Assembly (NCBI GenBank): GCA_030549495.1
Contig: JAUIRK010000861.1
Coordinates: 1 to 64,000, forward strand
DNA: 64,000 nt
Origin: Nectonema munidae
Taxonomy: Eukaryota; Nematomorpha; Nectonematoida; Nectonematidae
Reading direction: 5' to 3'
Position 1 is the first letter of the stretch. The number at the start of each line of letters is the position of its first letter. Below are positions 35,506 to 46,782 of this stretch, piece after piece. The notes under the pieces are model-generated. The model was not told where the DNA came from. It saw nothing but the letters and a program-made list of their open reading frames with translations, and made no database searches. The translations under genes were made by a program, and so were the position numbers.

Positions 35506-36198
35506 TATACTCTTTGTGGTTAACATAGGCTAGGTTATACAAATAAATATATTTTCATTTTTCCAAAATCTGCTTTTATGTGAGGTCAGTCAAGTTTTAT
35601 CTAGTTTAAAAAAATACCAATAATAATTAACGTTCTTAATTTATATAATATTTTTCCAATATTTTATATTCACAAAGGTAAAATATGATTTTTTACATTT
35701 TAAAATTTCATAGTTAAAGAAAACAGTCGAAAATTAATATATATTTTTTACTTTTTATGGGTCAGTAGTATAGGTCAGTATAATGTTTTTCTAATAAATT
35801 TAAAATTAATTTTGAAGTGAAAAATGTTGATCGAATGTACAAAATTTGAAGCTATACTCTTTGTGGGTAAAATAGGCTAGGTTTTACAAATAAATATATT
35901 TTTATTTTTCCAAAATCCGCTTTTATGTGAGGTCAGTCAACTTTTATCTAGTTTCAAAAAATACCAATAATTAACGTGATGAGTTTATATATTATTTCTT
36001 CAAAATTTTATATTCACAAAGGTAGAATATTGTTTTTAACATTTTAAAATGTCATAGTTAAATAAAACTGTCGAAAATTAATATATATTTTTTACTTTTT
36101 ATGGGTCAGTAGTATAGGTCAGTATAATATTTTTCTAATAAATTTTAAATTATTTTTAAAGTGAAAAATGTCGATTAAATGTAAGAGTTTTGTTGGAT
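35506..36198. repeat. 347-bp tandem duplication
   Basis: Two adjacent units, 35506-35852 and 35853 to about 36198, both start TATACTCTTTGTGG and both contain GCTTTTATGTGAGGTCAGTC and TATGGGTCAGTAGTATAGGTC. Divergence is modest (scattered substitutions and small indels). Non-coding. Confidence 0.85.
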
Positions 36199-36814
36199 AA
36201 TCGTAGTCTACTTTTATTTAGTTTAGATACAGCCTTTCTAATTTTTAACGAAGGGCATTCGTTATATTTATACCGACAGTGTGCGAAGAATAAATCACAT
36301 TATTGATTGATTTTAGAGCATAATTATGCGAAGAAAGATTAACACATGTTGCATTACGCGTTTGTGAGCGCAGTGAATTCTCATCTCGCATACGCTTCAC
36401 CACATCTTTAGCACGCGTGTGTGGTTTATTTTATCGGGCTAGTGTACGCTTAGTTTATTTGTAGTGTTCCTATCTGTATACTTAAATCTTAGTCAAATAT
36501 TAAAACGCTTATAACTTTCTCATTTCTCAACAAAATGCATTATGCGATATACCAAATTAAAGCATTTTTTATGGGCTTTCAGAATACATTACTTATATCA
36601 TAAGTCCTTAAGAAATACCATTTTACTGTTTATATTTTCCATGTGCTTCATACCATTAATTAGCAGATAAGGGATACATTTTAAACTAAAACAGTAATAT
36701 ATTTGAAGAAATATTTTTTCAGTATAAAGAGTTTAGAAAACTCTTCTCTAATATGTAATGATATATTCTCATAACCTGTACGGTTGAACGCGGGTAGACA
36801 ACTTGCGTGTTATC
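36199..36814. other. Spacer, no gene seen
   Basis: AT-rich with a slightly more balanced stretch around 36340-36430 (TTACGCGTTTGTGAGCGC). No coding signal or structured RNA recognised. Confidence 0.5.
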
Positions 36815-37140
36815 TCCAACACGTATATTACGATGATTCTTCTCCAACCTGTATTCTACTATGATTCATCTCCAAACTACATACTACAATGATTCATCTC
36901 CAACCTGTATACTACGATGATTCATCTCCAACCTGTATACTACGATGGTTTCTATTCCATGTACAAATAACTAGGGAGACAATGTTCAACTTTCTGTTCA
37001 CATTCTGCTAGATGTAAGATTTGATATACCTCATTCGGGGAGACGATGCTACATAAGTTATTACCTATATACATTATACCTGTATACTACGATGGTTCAT
37101 CTCCAACCTGTATACCGCGATAATTCATCTCCAACCTATC
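36815..37140. repeat. Minisatellite, about 34-bp units
   Basis: Units of the form ATGATTCATCTCCAACCTGT then ATACTACG are repeated about four times at 36815-36950 and twice at 37078-37140, separated by a block containing TAAGATTTGATATACCTCAT, which itself recurs at 37160. Non-coding. Confidence 0.8.
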
Positions 37141-37620
37141 AGTTCATATTTTGCTAGATGTAAGATTTGATATACCTCATTCGGGGAGAGGATGTTAGAT
37201 AAGTTATTAATTTTTTCACAATATTAAATAATATATTTTATCAAATAATCAAAATAAAATTCTGTAATCAAAGAATCGAAAAATATTCTTTAAAAAATCA
37301 AAAAATATCTAACTTTCTGTTCATATTTTGCTACCTCATACAATGTTACAAAAGTTATTACCTATACTTTGCAATTTGCACGATTTTAAATATTATATTT
37401 GTCAAATAATCAAAATAAAATTCTGTAATCAAAGAATCGAAAAATATTCTTTAAAAAATCAAAAAATATCAAACTTTCTGTTCATATTTTGCTACCTCAT
37501 ACGATGTTACAAAAGTTATTACCTATACTTTGCAATTTGCACGATTTTAAATATTATATTTGTCGAATAATCAAAGAATCGAAAAATGTTCAAATCAAAA
37601 AATATTTATTCTTTTTAAAT
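37141..37620. repeat. 161-bp tandem repeat, nearly three copies
   Basis: The unit beginning AACTTTCTGTTCATATTTTG at 37311 recurs at 37472 (period 161), and a diverged earlier part of a unit lies at 37200-37310. Small open frames across it are repeat artefacts. Confidence 0.8.
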
Positions 37621-38390
37621 ATATCGTTGGCTCTCCTTACTTTTAAAATTGAAAGATAAACCTAGTCTTTAATAATTAATTTTTATCAAATTATGCAGAT
37701 ACGAAACTAAAAGTTTAATTTTAGTTTCGTTAATTGAGCAACTTCCCGTTTTTGCTTTATGCACGGATCAGATAATTCACGGGGGTTGGTCATTCTTCCC
37801 GGTGGTCGTGTATTAAGTCGGGACAACTAATACAAATCAAGCATAAATATTACAATTAGAAATTTAAAAACTAAAAATTTTAACTCATCAATTAATAATA
37901 GATATGAAAAAATAGACTGAAAACAGTGCACTGGTTAAAGAGTGGAAGTTAAAAAAGTTTTTGAAAATATTCAAACAAAAAAATCCCCAAATCAAATGTA
38001 CAAAATGGTTAATTTTGATGTTAAAAGGGGTAATTGAATAAAACCACAACTTTTCTATCTTTTATATTCTATAAATTTTTTATTTATTATAATATTATTT
38101 AGTAAAGAAGCGCCGAACACTAAAACAGTTTTTTTAGGTTTTCACTAGGTTAAATAGAAACCCACGATAAATTAAATAAGAGGGCAATTTGACATTTTTG
38201 TTATGATGCGTTTTGAAGCTAGTTGTTGTGTAGCAAGATTGTATGAAAACGCAGGAACGATGTGAGATAATAGTAGTGAGGTTTGATCGAGAAATGGATA
38301 AAGGAAAAATCAATGCAAAAGCAAGCATGTAGTTTGATTGATGTGTTAAATCAAGAGATATAGTGAAATCAGGAGTTTGATTGATATTCA
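37621..38390. other. Spacer, no gene seen
   Basis: AT-rich with an inverted pair ACGAAACTAAAA/TTTTAGTTTCGT around 37701-37730 and a more GC-balanced patch at 37750-37830. I see no supported gene. Confidence 0.5.
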
Positions 38391-38417
38391 TGCAATAGAG
38401 AGAGAGAGAGAGACGTA

Positions 38418-38513
38418 AATTGACATGATTTACGATTGGCAATAAATGGCCGCTCACCAATAATAATTGCTCTTTTAGACAGGAATTGATAATTATAATT
38501 GACCCCAACCCTG
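38418..38513. repeat. hAT-like MITE end with 34-bp repeat
   Basis: The segment ends ...AATTGACCCCAACCCTG at 38513; on the other strand this is CAGGGTTGGGGTCAATT, a typical hAT terminus. It includes the 34-bp repeat (38418-38451) found inverted at 31362. The opposite end was not located. A GA microsatellite (38396-38413) precedes it. Confidence 0.6.
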
Positions 38514-38658
38514 ATAATATATCATAATTATTATCAACGAGAATGCAACACAAAACCTTTGATCAAATGTCTTTGTTATTGTTTTGTATTATTCCACTCT
38601 TCATTTTATTTATGAAATTTGTATAACATTATAGTACTTTGTTTTCATAAGATATCAT

Positions 38659-38696
38659 ATGTCATTTAAAATAATATTCATACATGAAAATTCCAC
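38659..38696 (+). other. Candidate first coding exon of thioredoxin (option 1)
   Basis: ATG then MSFKIIFIHENS and a donor GTATAA. If joined to an acceptor before 40049 it keeps frame and gives a hydrophobic beta-strand (FKIIFIHE) followed by TDLKKFL, which suits the thioredoxin N-terminus. It is a short match in AT-rich DNA and could be chance. A competing option lies at 39103-39116. Confidence 0.3.
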
Positions 38697-39102
38697 GTAT
38701 AAACTTTTGCTTACACTAATGAAATAATATCTCTTAACACCAATGGTCCACAAGTGGATTCAATTTATAATTGACAAGAAGCTTTGAAAAATAATTCCCA
38801 AGCTTATTTTGAAAAGTACTAAATGAGAAAACAAAGCTGAATTTATACGGTTTTTATTCCGAAATTTTTATTTCAAAATGATCGCCCTTTATAGATATGT
38901 CATTAAATTTCTGAGATACTTTCTAGAAAGTTGCCCTATATTTCTCCATTCTTTGTTATATCTGAAATTCTTTTTTTGTGTTTTAAATTGTTTTCGTGTT
39001 TTTAAAAAGTGCTTAAAGATTAAATTATATTAAAAATTTAAGAATTTTTTTATCTTAAATAATAGTAGTAAACCGAGAAACATTGCATCTACAAGTGGAC
39101 CA

Positions 39103-39116
39103 ATGACGTTTAAAAG
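39103..39116 (+). other. Candidate first coding exon of thioredoxin (option 2)
   Basis: ATGACGTTTAAAAG followed by a good donor GTTAAG. Joined to 40049 it reads MTFKSDLKKFL. It would make a thioredoxin shorter than usual at the N-terminus, lacking the first strand. Chance is possible. Confidence 0.25.
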
Positions 39117-39380
39117 GTTAAGCGATATGATGACGGCTTCAAACGCATGTGTTTTTTGTGGTGATAAGAATTTTGGCAATGAACATGTGATTTCCCATTA
39201 TTTATTTCAGTGGAAATTATTTTCAGGAAAGAAACACACTAGAAGTTTGTGCAGTTGCAATGTGAACAGTAAATATAAAGAATTGGCATATAGAGAATTT
39301 ATCATAAAAGTTTTGCTACGCGAACGATACGCACTAATACACCTCTTAATATAAACAAAATTATAGACACACTCATACAT

Positions 39381-39608
39381 CAGTGGCGTACTGCTTTGGG
39401 CGCAGAATTTATTTTCAATAAAAATTTAATGGCCATATTTTGGAATTAATTAGTAATCTAATAATGCTTTACTACAATTTTATTCCAATTTTCCATACCC
39501 ATATAACTGTATTATTAAGTTTTAGTTGTTTTGAAGTGCTATTCGACATTTTGAGGGTCGGCAAAATTAGCATCCGCTCGTGTGGCATTAAAAATACGTA
39601 CACCACTG
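39381..39608. mobile_element. 228-bp hAT-type MITE
   Basis: Left end CAGTGGCGTACTGC and the reverse complement of the right end, CAGTGGTGTACGTA, form terminal inverted repeats of hAT type. The flanking 8-mers do not match, so the target duplication is eroded or absent. It would lie in the first intron of the thioredoxin gene if either candidate first exon is right. Confidence 0.65.
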
Positions 39609-40046
39609 ACACATGCACATTGAAATATCCAAACAGTCCAATTTTTGATGGATTTTAAATTAAACTCTTTCTCAACATTTTTGTACTATTAGTTTTGATA
39701 AAGCAGAGTGTCGGTGTAAATTCATTGCCTATGAATTTTTGCCGCAGTTGCGATCGAGCTAAAAATCGAGTTTAATAACATTTCATGTTAATTAATTAAA
39801 ATTTTAAATTTGGTTTAAAAAGTGTAACTTTTTTTATCCTAAAAATAAAAAGAATCGGGAATGAGGTATTGGAAGGTACAAATCAAATTTTCGGGTGAGA
39901 TTCCGATATTAAAAAAGACGATTCCTGACTTTGATTCCGATTAATCCTCGTATCACTGGTTACTTACTATACTGAAATTTACAATTTGCGATCATTTTGA
40001 AATTTTTTTGATGCCCTTTACATTCTCAATCTCAATACTTTTTTAG

Positions 40047-43000
40047 AGCGATTTGAAGAAATTTTTAGGCGAAAATAAAGGTAAAGTCGTGATTGTTGAT
40101 TTCTTTGCCACGTGGTGTGGACCATGCAGACAAATAGCACCCTTCTTAGAAGTAGGCATCTACACATTTGCTTTCTATTCAATTAATCTCTCTTTTTCTC
40201 TTGAAAGGAATTAGACAAGAATGATGCAGATATTGCTATATGCAAAGTAGATGTTGATGAAAATGAGGTAATTTCTTGATTGCTTTTTGTTTACAAACTA
40301 TGATTCTTGAAAAAGTAGTTCTTTGCTTGCGAAATATCTCTTATTTGAGAGTGACACTTTTTAATGTATTAATAATTTTTAAAGCATTAGATGTACTTTA
40401 TAACAAACCTGGATTTAAGGAACACGTCACTGTTTCTTACATATCCAAATTACGTTTACTTTATTTATTTTAACACCAACTGGGAAAATAGTAAAATTTA
40501 GCAAAAGGCTTCCGACAAAACTGAATGTCTCCAAAAATGGACTGGCGATCAGGATCAAGAATTAAATGCATATACCAAAGTACGCCTGATTTTATTTGAT
40601 TGCGACTTTCCGATCTGGATATAGAGATGCCGTGCTCACTACTCATTACATGTTGTTAATAAGGCTTTTATTCCTCCTTTTTGCTCTTCGCCAGTTATTC
40701 AAACCAAAAGTCACAAATTGTTTTTCAGATTTGGATGATGTTCCTAACTAAATATATTTTATCATTAACTCTAAACCTGATGTGGACACACTATGTCCTT
40801 ATGTTTTTATGCGCCCCACAATCTAACGTTATTTAGCCTCATTCACCGTTGGTTTACTAACATTGGTACTATAAAATGTTCATTGACTGAAAAGTTATTA
40901 TAGATATTTTTATAGAAGTTTTACAAGTTATAACTAAAAATGTCTTTTCAATATTACATTTTGTTAGAGATGTTTAAATTAAATATGCTTACCTTAAAAA
41001 TTAAAATTTTGATCAGGAAAAATTATTTGTTTAATTGCATGCTTAAAATTACTTTGAATATTAAAAAAAATATATTGTTTGTTTCCTTTAGAAGTTTACC
41101 TTGTTTATTGCTCCTTTTACTATACCACGTGGCGTATTAAACAGTAAATTTTTAAATGCGACATTTTTACCAAAAATTAATTTGTCCACCCCTGCTCTAA
41201 ACTCTACTGTGCTGAATTGGTGATTCATTAATCCGACAAATTCATAATCCCTCAAAAATGTCGGTGAAGCCAACATTGCCATATAAATGACGTCTGGCTG
41301 TAGTACTACAACATCATGGAAGAGAGGATCTGACATTGGCTGGCTCTTTTCTCGCTCGTCTCTATGACAGTTTAACGCGTTAACGCCCAATTTCGACTTT
41401 ACAAAAAAAATGGCAAAAAAGAAAATTCTTTGGCTAAAGGTGCTATAAATTTGAATTTTGTAATAAAAGGGCCTTCTCCTTGAAAATAAATTGTGTTGGC
41501 ATAAAAAAGAGCATTTGTGTCTGAAGTGTGTGTTAAATGAATTGAATTTTAATTTCATTTAAATAAAAATTTTTGCAATATAATCATTTCTAATGGTATT
41601 ATTTTCTAGAATTTTTTTAATTATCGTTTTTTTTTCAAATTTTTTTATAGGATTTGGCATCCGATTATGATGTAAGTGCTATGCCAACTTTCATCTTCTT
41701 TGATAAAAATTCTCAAAAGGTAATTATTTTATTTCAGTTCATGTATTATTTTTAAAATTAAAAATATTTGTTAGATTTTCATTTTTGTATCCGATGCTGA
41801 AGCATATAATCAAAATATATAACAAATAGAAATGTTTCGTGTTTACTAAAATATTATAGAGTTGTTTCCATACTTTCTTGGCTTTTGAATACAATAAATC
41901 CTATTTTTGTTATTTCATCTTTAATAACCTGGACACTGTTTGTAATTTCTTATAACTCAGTGTTTTCATTTTCAAACTATAATTTAAGAAGTATCTCGTT
42001 CCAAATATTATCGATTTTTATGAGCTTAAAAGGGACAAAGAAATTTATTAATTAATGTATAACAGACCCGTACTCAAGGAGAGGTTAAATTTTGTCTATA
42101 GTATAAAGTATAGGGCCTATTTTTTTATTCTGTGTATGAATTTTTTACTTATCACAAATTTTTACCTTTTTAATAATTAAAAATATTAAATTAAAATTAT
42201 TTTTAATTGAATTCCAACGTTTGAAAAATCATTTTATGCAAATGCCCACAAATCTACGACCTGAATCTCCAGCACAAGCAATAAAAGAATGCTCAGAAAT
42301 AATGTTTCAAAATATTTATGTTCTTTTACAGATATAGCTTGCACAATTCCAGTAACTTCATGCGAGTGTGAAAGAAGTATAAGTGCATTACGTAGATTAA
42401 ACACATATATGAGAGCTTCAATGAAAAAAAGTTGTCTGTCTAACCTGGCACTTCTGCACATTCACTACGATGCAGAAATAGATTTGGATAAAGTTGTAAA
42501 TTTTTATATTCGGAAGCATTCTCGTAGACTTGAATTAAACAGCTTACTCTGTTAAAAAATTGAAAATTTTAAATAAATTTTACTTGTATATTTGATATAT
42601 TTGTACTCAATTATTTAATTATTTTTGTGTTCAAGTAGAATGATCAATTAAATCGATTTTTGGAAGTGTCTTTATGTCTAAATTTGAAAATATGTTCAAT
42701 TTATTTGACCCTCTAAAGATTTACAATAAATAAAAACCTAATGTTTTGTTTTTTATCTTTGACTTAGCTTTTAGGAAAAAGAAAAAAATTATAATAAGAA
42801 AGTATAGAATCAAATCTATACTTTATTAAAATCTATACTTTATTTCTGTTCTGTCAGTGATTCATCAATACTCACAATGGCACAAAGAGTTTAACTCTCA
42901 GATTAAGAAAAAACTTACAAAATAGGGCTTTAGGTTAGGAATGGAAAAGCAACAATCAAATATAGAATAAGATTTATAAAGATTGATAAAAGTATGGGGT

Positions 43001-43885
43001 TCAATCTATCAAGAAAGTCTAATTTTCTTTATATAGTAATTGTTATGTAGCAAGAAGAACGATAAGATATGTATGATAGTTTTATAAAAAAAATTTATGA
43101 GAACGAACACCCCTGTTTTTATGCTGTGTACGGGACTGTAATATCAGTAAAAATGCTACCAAGATAATTTTTATTGCAATAATTTTAATGCGACAACGTT
43201 TACAATCAAGTCAAAAATTTTAGTCTATAGTATAAAGTATAGAGTTCTCTAAATAATCGCTTGTGCTGCGTATTTCGACATACTCAACATCAATCGCTAT
43301 TCTTGTTTATTCATGCAGGCAATATCATCTCACTGCCTCCCTCGCATTTTGCAAAACTGTCATGTTTTTTACTTTGATGGTTTGAATGCGAACAGTTTGC
43401 ATTGTGATTCACGTATATCAACGACTTTCTATGCGTTTGTATTCATTTACGCATTAGCTTAGTGATTTTGAATATTTTCGGAATCTCTCTCTCTCTCTAT
43501 ATATATAATATGCATGCATGTAGCGTGCCTATAGATAGGGCTTATTTTTTATGTATCCAAATATACTGGGAGCATATAAAATTGAGTTCAGCGAAATAGT
43601 TAGATTGTTTTCAGCTGCCATTATACTCTGAAGGTATAATTATTTAACATACTCTTACCCTCATCAAAACTCTTGTGTAAATTAATGCGCATAAAGTTAT
43701 AAGGAAAACTTTATATGTATTGAAAATAAGTTTGTGCCATCATCACTTTTTATATTTTTTTGCCTGTTTTTAGAAAATGATCATTTGTAAGCTACATGCT
43801 CATTTTTATTTAGCAAACTCCACTCATGGGAGCAAATCAAGAAGCTTTGACGTCCAAAATCAACGCGTTAAAGTTGGCAGCATGA
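40047..43885 (+). CDS. Thioredoxin (spliced, first exon uncertain)
   Basis: Cytosolic-type thioredoxin, a small dithiol oxidoreductase that reduces protein disulfides and is recycled by thioredoxin reductase. Four coding exons are visible, all joined in phase 0: 40047-40151 ([32 protein letters not shown]), 40208-40267 ([20 protein letters not shown]), 41651-41719 ([19 protein letters not shown]) and 43814-43885 ([19 protein letters not shown], stop TGA at 43883). Every intron has GT donor and AG acceptor with a T-rich tract. The WCGPC active site, the buried Asp (VDFF), the cis-Pro (MPTF) and the C-terminal GAN turn are all present and spaced as in the family. Only the first 10-20 residues are missing; candidate start exons lie at 38659 and 39103 and would use the acceptor just before 40049. 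A polyadenylation signal AATAAA is at 44095-44100. No frame damage is seen, so the gene looks functional. Confidence 0.9.
40502..40579 (+). other. Possible cassette exon in thioredoxin intron
   Basis: A 78-base open segment between an acceptor (AAATTTAG) and a donor (AAA/GTACGC), phase 0 at both ends, encoding [20 protein letters not shown] and six more residues. It has less AT bias than the intron around it. Inserted between exons 2 and 3 it would split a continuous thioredoxin fold, so it is either an alternative exon, an exon relic or chance. Confidence 0.3.
40769..41202. mobile_element. 418-bp hAT-type MITE in thioredoxin intron
   Basis: The element spans 40777-41194. The left end CTGATGTGGACACA and the reverse complement of the right end, CAGGGGTGGACAAA, are diverged inverted repeats. 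It is flanked by a perfect 8-bp duplication CTCTAAAC (40769-40776 and 41195-41202), the hAT length. No transposase. It sits in the intron between 40268 and 41650. Confidence 0.8.
42063..43138 (+). mobile_element. Internally deleted hAT element in thioredoxin intron
   Basis: Left end CAGACCCGTACTCAAGG and reverse complement of the right end CAGTCCCGTACACAG are hAT terminal repeats, 1076 bp apart. Inside is only the C-terminal part of a transposase (42241-42555). A motif CTATAGTATAAAGTATA occurs near the left end and again just outside the right end (43222). The flanking 8-mers (ATGTATAA, TAATATCA) match poorly, so the target duplication has decayed. The element lies wholly within the intron 41720-43813 in the same orientation as the host gene. 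Confidence 0.75.
42241..42555 (+). pseudogene. hAT transposase C-terminus
   Basis: Reads [20 protein letters not shown], then after a 2-base frame slip near 42335 [40 protein letters not shown] and a stop at 42555. The C-E-C-E-R-S motif and the following [10 protein letters not shown] are the hAT dimerisation domain of the ZMYM/THAP12-like branch. N-terminal and catalytic parts are missing. It is the only coding remnant of the element at 42063-43138. Confidence 0.8.
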
Positions 43886-44094
43886 TTTTTTCAACGTTAA
43901 CCCTTATGTTATTGTTATACCAATAGCTAGTACGTTCTCTAGTCTTTATATCCATTCTTTACAATTATGATTTTACATTTAATCGATTTACATCCTTCAA
44001 TTTTTCCCTATTTATCTCCATTTACACGCTTTCTAGTTCACTCATTTTTAATACATCTCCACTTTTTGATTCTTTATGTTCATAAATAAAATGT

Positions 44095-44100
44095 TCAATT
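44095..44100 (+). promoter_or_regulatory. Polyadenylation signal of thioredoxin gene
   Basis: AATAAA about 210 bases downstream of the thioredoxin stop codon, in AT-rich sequence, with T-rich sequence around it. Position fits a short 3' UTR; not proven. Confidence 0.5.
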
Positions 44101-44940
44101 ACTATGTTCGCTTTGGGATATGCTATTTTAGTCAGGGGCGTAGATCCTAAAATTAGGCTGAGGGAAAAAATTTTTATTCTATAAATTTATTATAAAACAA
44201 TTAAACGCATAAAACCAAATCGACAAAAAGAAATGTAATTCCCGTCCTTTCTGAAATTACATATGCGTTCATTCGAGGTCAGTGTAATTCCAATTTTTTG
44301 TACTGTACCTACGAGACACTAAAAAAGTGGAACTAAATCTACACGGCTATTCCAAAACTCGGTAGCACTGCACGGAATAAAAAACTTATCTGGACTGAAA
44401 TGCATTTTGCTCTGAAATAAACTAAAAATATATTTGCTAAAAAAACTATATGATATATAGTAACGCATGTTTATTAAGCTATAAACTAGAAACAAATATA
44501 GTTATCTGAAACAATGGAATAAATATACCTTAATAAACAAAACTTTGTATCAAAAATAAGTATAAAATGAGGATTTTTAACTGTGAATAAATCAATTCAG
44601 CTATTATTTAAACTTCGCATAAGACAGTAGCTAATAGTGATCTGTTTCATTTTGATAATGTTCAATGTTCGACTTCATAAATGTTCTTGTAATTTTTTTT
44701 TAATATTTCGAACTTTTTAAAAAACAAAAAATAAAATTCATGAAATTATGATTAAATCAGTGAAGTTTCAAGAAATAAAAATAGAAAAAAACTAAAAATC
44801 AGTTTTTTATTCATAACTACTTTTTGAATTGTAGGTTTAAACTGACGTTGGGAAGAAATGGTTTACATTCTAAATTTACCTACATCGTTACTTACTTACT
44901 CACTCACTCTACTCTATACGTGTTGCTATTTTGATTCAAC
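44101..44940. other. AT-rich spacer with one hAT-like end
   Basis: Mostly non-coding. At 44133 CAGGGGCGTAGATCCTAAAA resembles the end of a hAT-type MITE, but no inverted partner was found. Confidence 0.45.
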
Positions 44941-45900
44941 CTATCGACTCCGTTTGAATTTATTCGGATAATCCATTTCAAATTTTTGCTTTCTTCTAGA
45001 AAACCTTTTTATATTGTAAAATACCATAAGTCGAACTATGTAAGGTAACAACATTATTGTCCATCCTAACAACAATGATATCATATTTTTTGTTTGTAAA
45101 AGAAGAGACTGTTCCTCTGGAGAAGCTGCGTTCATTCCTTGTTCCCGTACAGCCGTATGCTAATGACAAAAGTTTTTTCATAAGCATTTGGTGACAAACC
45201 GAGAATCAGTGGAGAAAAAATAGGATAGGTATTTGTTATCTTCTGTGAAACCCTGAATGCTTTTTGTTTTTTTCTTCACTCTTTTTTGATGATCCTTTAT
45301 CCTGATAAAAATCAAAGTGAAAGACTTGGCCATCAGAAGTATAAAACAACCAAACTTTGTATCCAAATGCATTGCTCGACCAAAGTACTCAATTATTCAT
45401 TCATTGTGAGCTATATATTGAACTGGAACAAAATGTTCCATCAAATGATTAGCAAAAGTATGAAATTGAAAAAATTTTCTACTGAATCAAATAATTCGTT
45501 GTCTGCAAAATGTATAAATTACATAATTTTGTGAAATCTATTTTTCTCATGAAATTACACGCCATTTACTTTTTAACACCACTTCTGCTTTCTTAAAAAG
45601 ATGTCTTGAAGATAAATTAACATCTCCAGAAAATAATAGGATAACCAAAATATCCTTAATTCTTCCTCTATGAAAATCAAAATTTTTGAGAAGCACGTTT
45701 CTTTACAGATAAAATGTTGCGTATCTCCATCAACTTTATCATTCGAATCTTCATCAGTCAATATAATAGAACTTCGTGGTTCAATGAAGATTTTACAGCC
45801 AACATTTTTTGAATTATTTTCAACATCAGATAATAATAATTTATGTCAATTTTTTGACATTTCTATAATAACTTGGCACTCTTACATTTGGTCTATAGAC
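44941..45900 (-). pseudogene. piggyBac-type transposase relic
   Basis: Minus-strand pieces match a piggyBac transposase in order. An acidic N-terminus (LTDEDSNDKVDG near 45750), IKDILVILLFSGDVNLSSR near 45650-45600, FADN-like and IIEYFGR near 45400, FGYKVWLFYTSDGQVFHF near 45340-45300, and CTGTRNERSFSRGTVSSF then DIIVVRMDNNVVTLHSS (45150-45040). These correspond to the DDE core and the insertion domain; YKVW...DGxVFHFD and GT(I/R)RxxR are characteristic. At least four frame breaks are present and the C-terminal Cys-rich domain is not attached. The family integrates at TTAA; no flanking TTAA with clear terminal repeats was found here. Confidence 0.75.
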
Positions 45901-46061
45901 AATTAGCCGAAAGAGATTTGACCCAAAGGATCTCTAAAGATGTTTTTGAGATTTTATTCTTTTTCGCTATATCTTTCAAAAACGTTTCTTCATTTTTGGT
46001 ACAGTTCCAAGATTTTACGTTTCCCAACTGAAGACGTGCGTGCAATCTACATAAGCAAGTA

Positions 46062-46207
46062 AGGAAAAGGTATCGTGGAGTATTTTCATCGAGAAGGCAC
46101 AATTGCGCGCTTGTATCGAATTATGAGGAAAGTAGGCTTGATGTTGGATTGAACTCAAGACCTTGAGTTATCGAAACTCAGTATCTAACCAACCTTACTC
46201 ACGCCCA
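46062..46207 (-). repeat. tRNA-derived SINE, copy 2
   Basis: Minus-strand copy with GGGCGTGAGTAAGGTTGG start, a B-box-like GAGTTCAATCC and the shared body CAATTGTGCCTTCTCGATG. It lies between the piggyBac and hAT relics. Confidence 0.8.
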
Positions 46208-46782
46208 GTGCTTACTCTAAAAATCAGTGGTGAATTTTTATATCGGCGTTTAGTGTAATTTTTCAGCAGTTATTCAAAAATTTTTTGTAAAAACCGGCTG
46301 TTATTAATTAAGTTCTAAATGAGTTACTTTTCACTAGTTTTGGTATATTTTTTTATTACTCAATAAATTTCTCTTTAATATGAGAAAAAATGTTTTATTA
46401 TATATATTTATACTCAGATAGAAGACACAACTGTTTGGAGATGCTTTACGGGAATTGAAAAATCTCGTAATAAATTGGAGTTCTGTGAAAACTTAAGTTT
46501 TAAGGTAAAGAATTGAGAAAAGTTTTTTCAAAGCACCTTTGTAAAAGATTACCTTATTTATCTGCAGCAGTTTTTAACCCTTTTGATTTTAGTCTTCTTC
46601 CTATAAAGGTAAAAGATTTTCTAAAAAAGAAGTAAAATTTTCAATCAAAAAGGTCGTAACGATATGTTGCAATTTTTTCGATAAACATAAAAATAGAGTA
46701 AGCATATGTAAAAAATTGTACCGAGATTTTGGCTTTCTTGAAAATTATGCTATAAGAGAGAAGATAACCGAAGAAAAAGAAA
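46208..46782. other. AT-rich spacer, no gene seen
   Basis: May contain earlier, unreadable parts of the hAT transposase that starts to be legible near 46783. No motif supported. Confidence 0.4.

Noticed and set aside
38134-38553. 139-codon minus-strand frame
   Set aside because: Covers a GA microsatellite and a hAT-like MITE end; composition is that of AT-rich noise.
39103-39354. 83-codon frame with C-x2-C-x8-H-x3-H
   Set aside because: The spacing suggests a zinc finger or HNH-like motif, but it is a single short match in AT-rich DNA with no splice or homology support.
41088-41558. 156-codon minus-strand frame in the thioredoxin intron
   Set aside because: It runs across the right end of the 418-bp MITE and its target duplication, so it is a chimera of repeat and intron. 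No domain recognised.
43903-43925. TTAACCCTTATG as a piggyBac terminus for the relic at 44941
   Set aside because: No matching inverted end beyond 45900; a TTAACCC match alone is easily chance.
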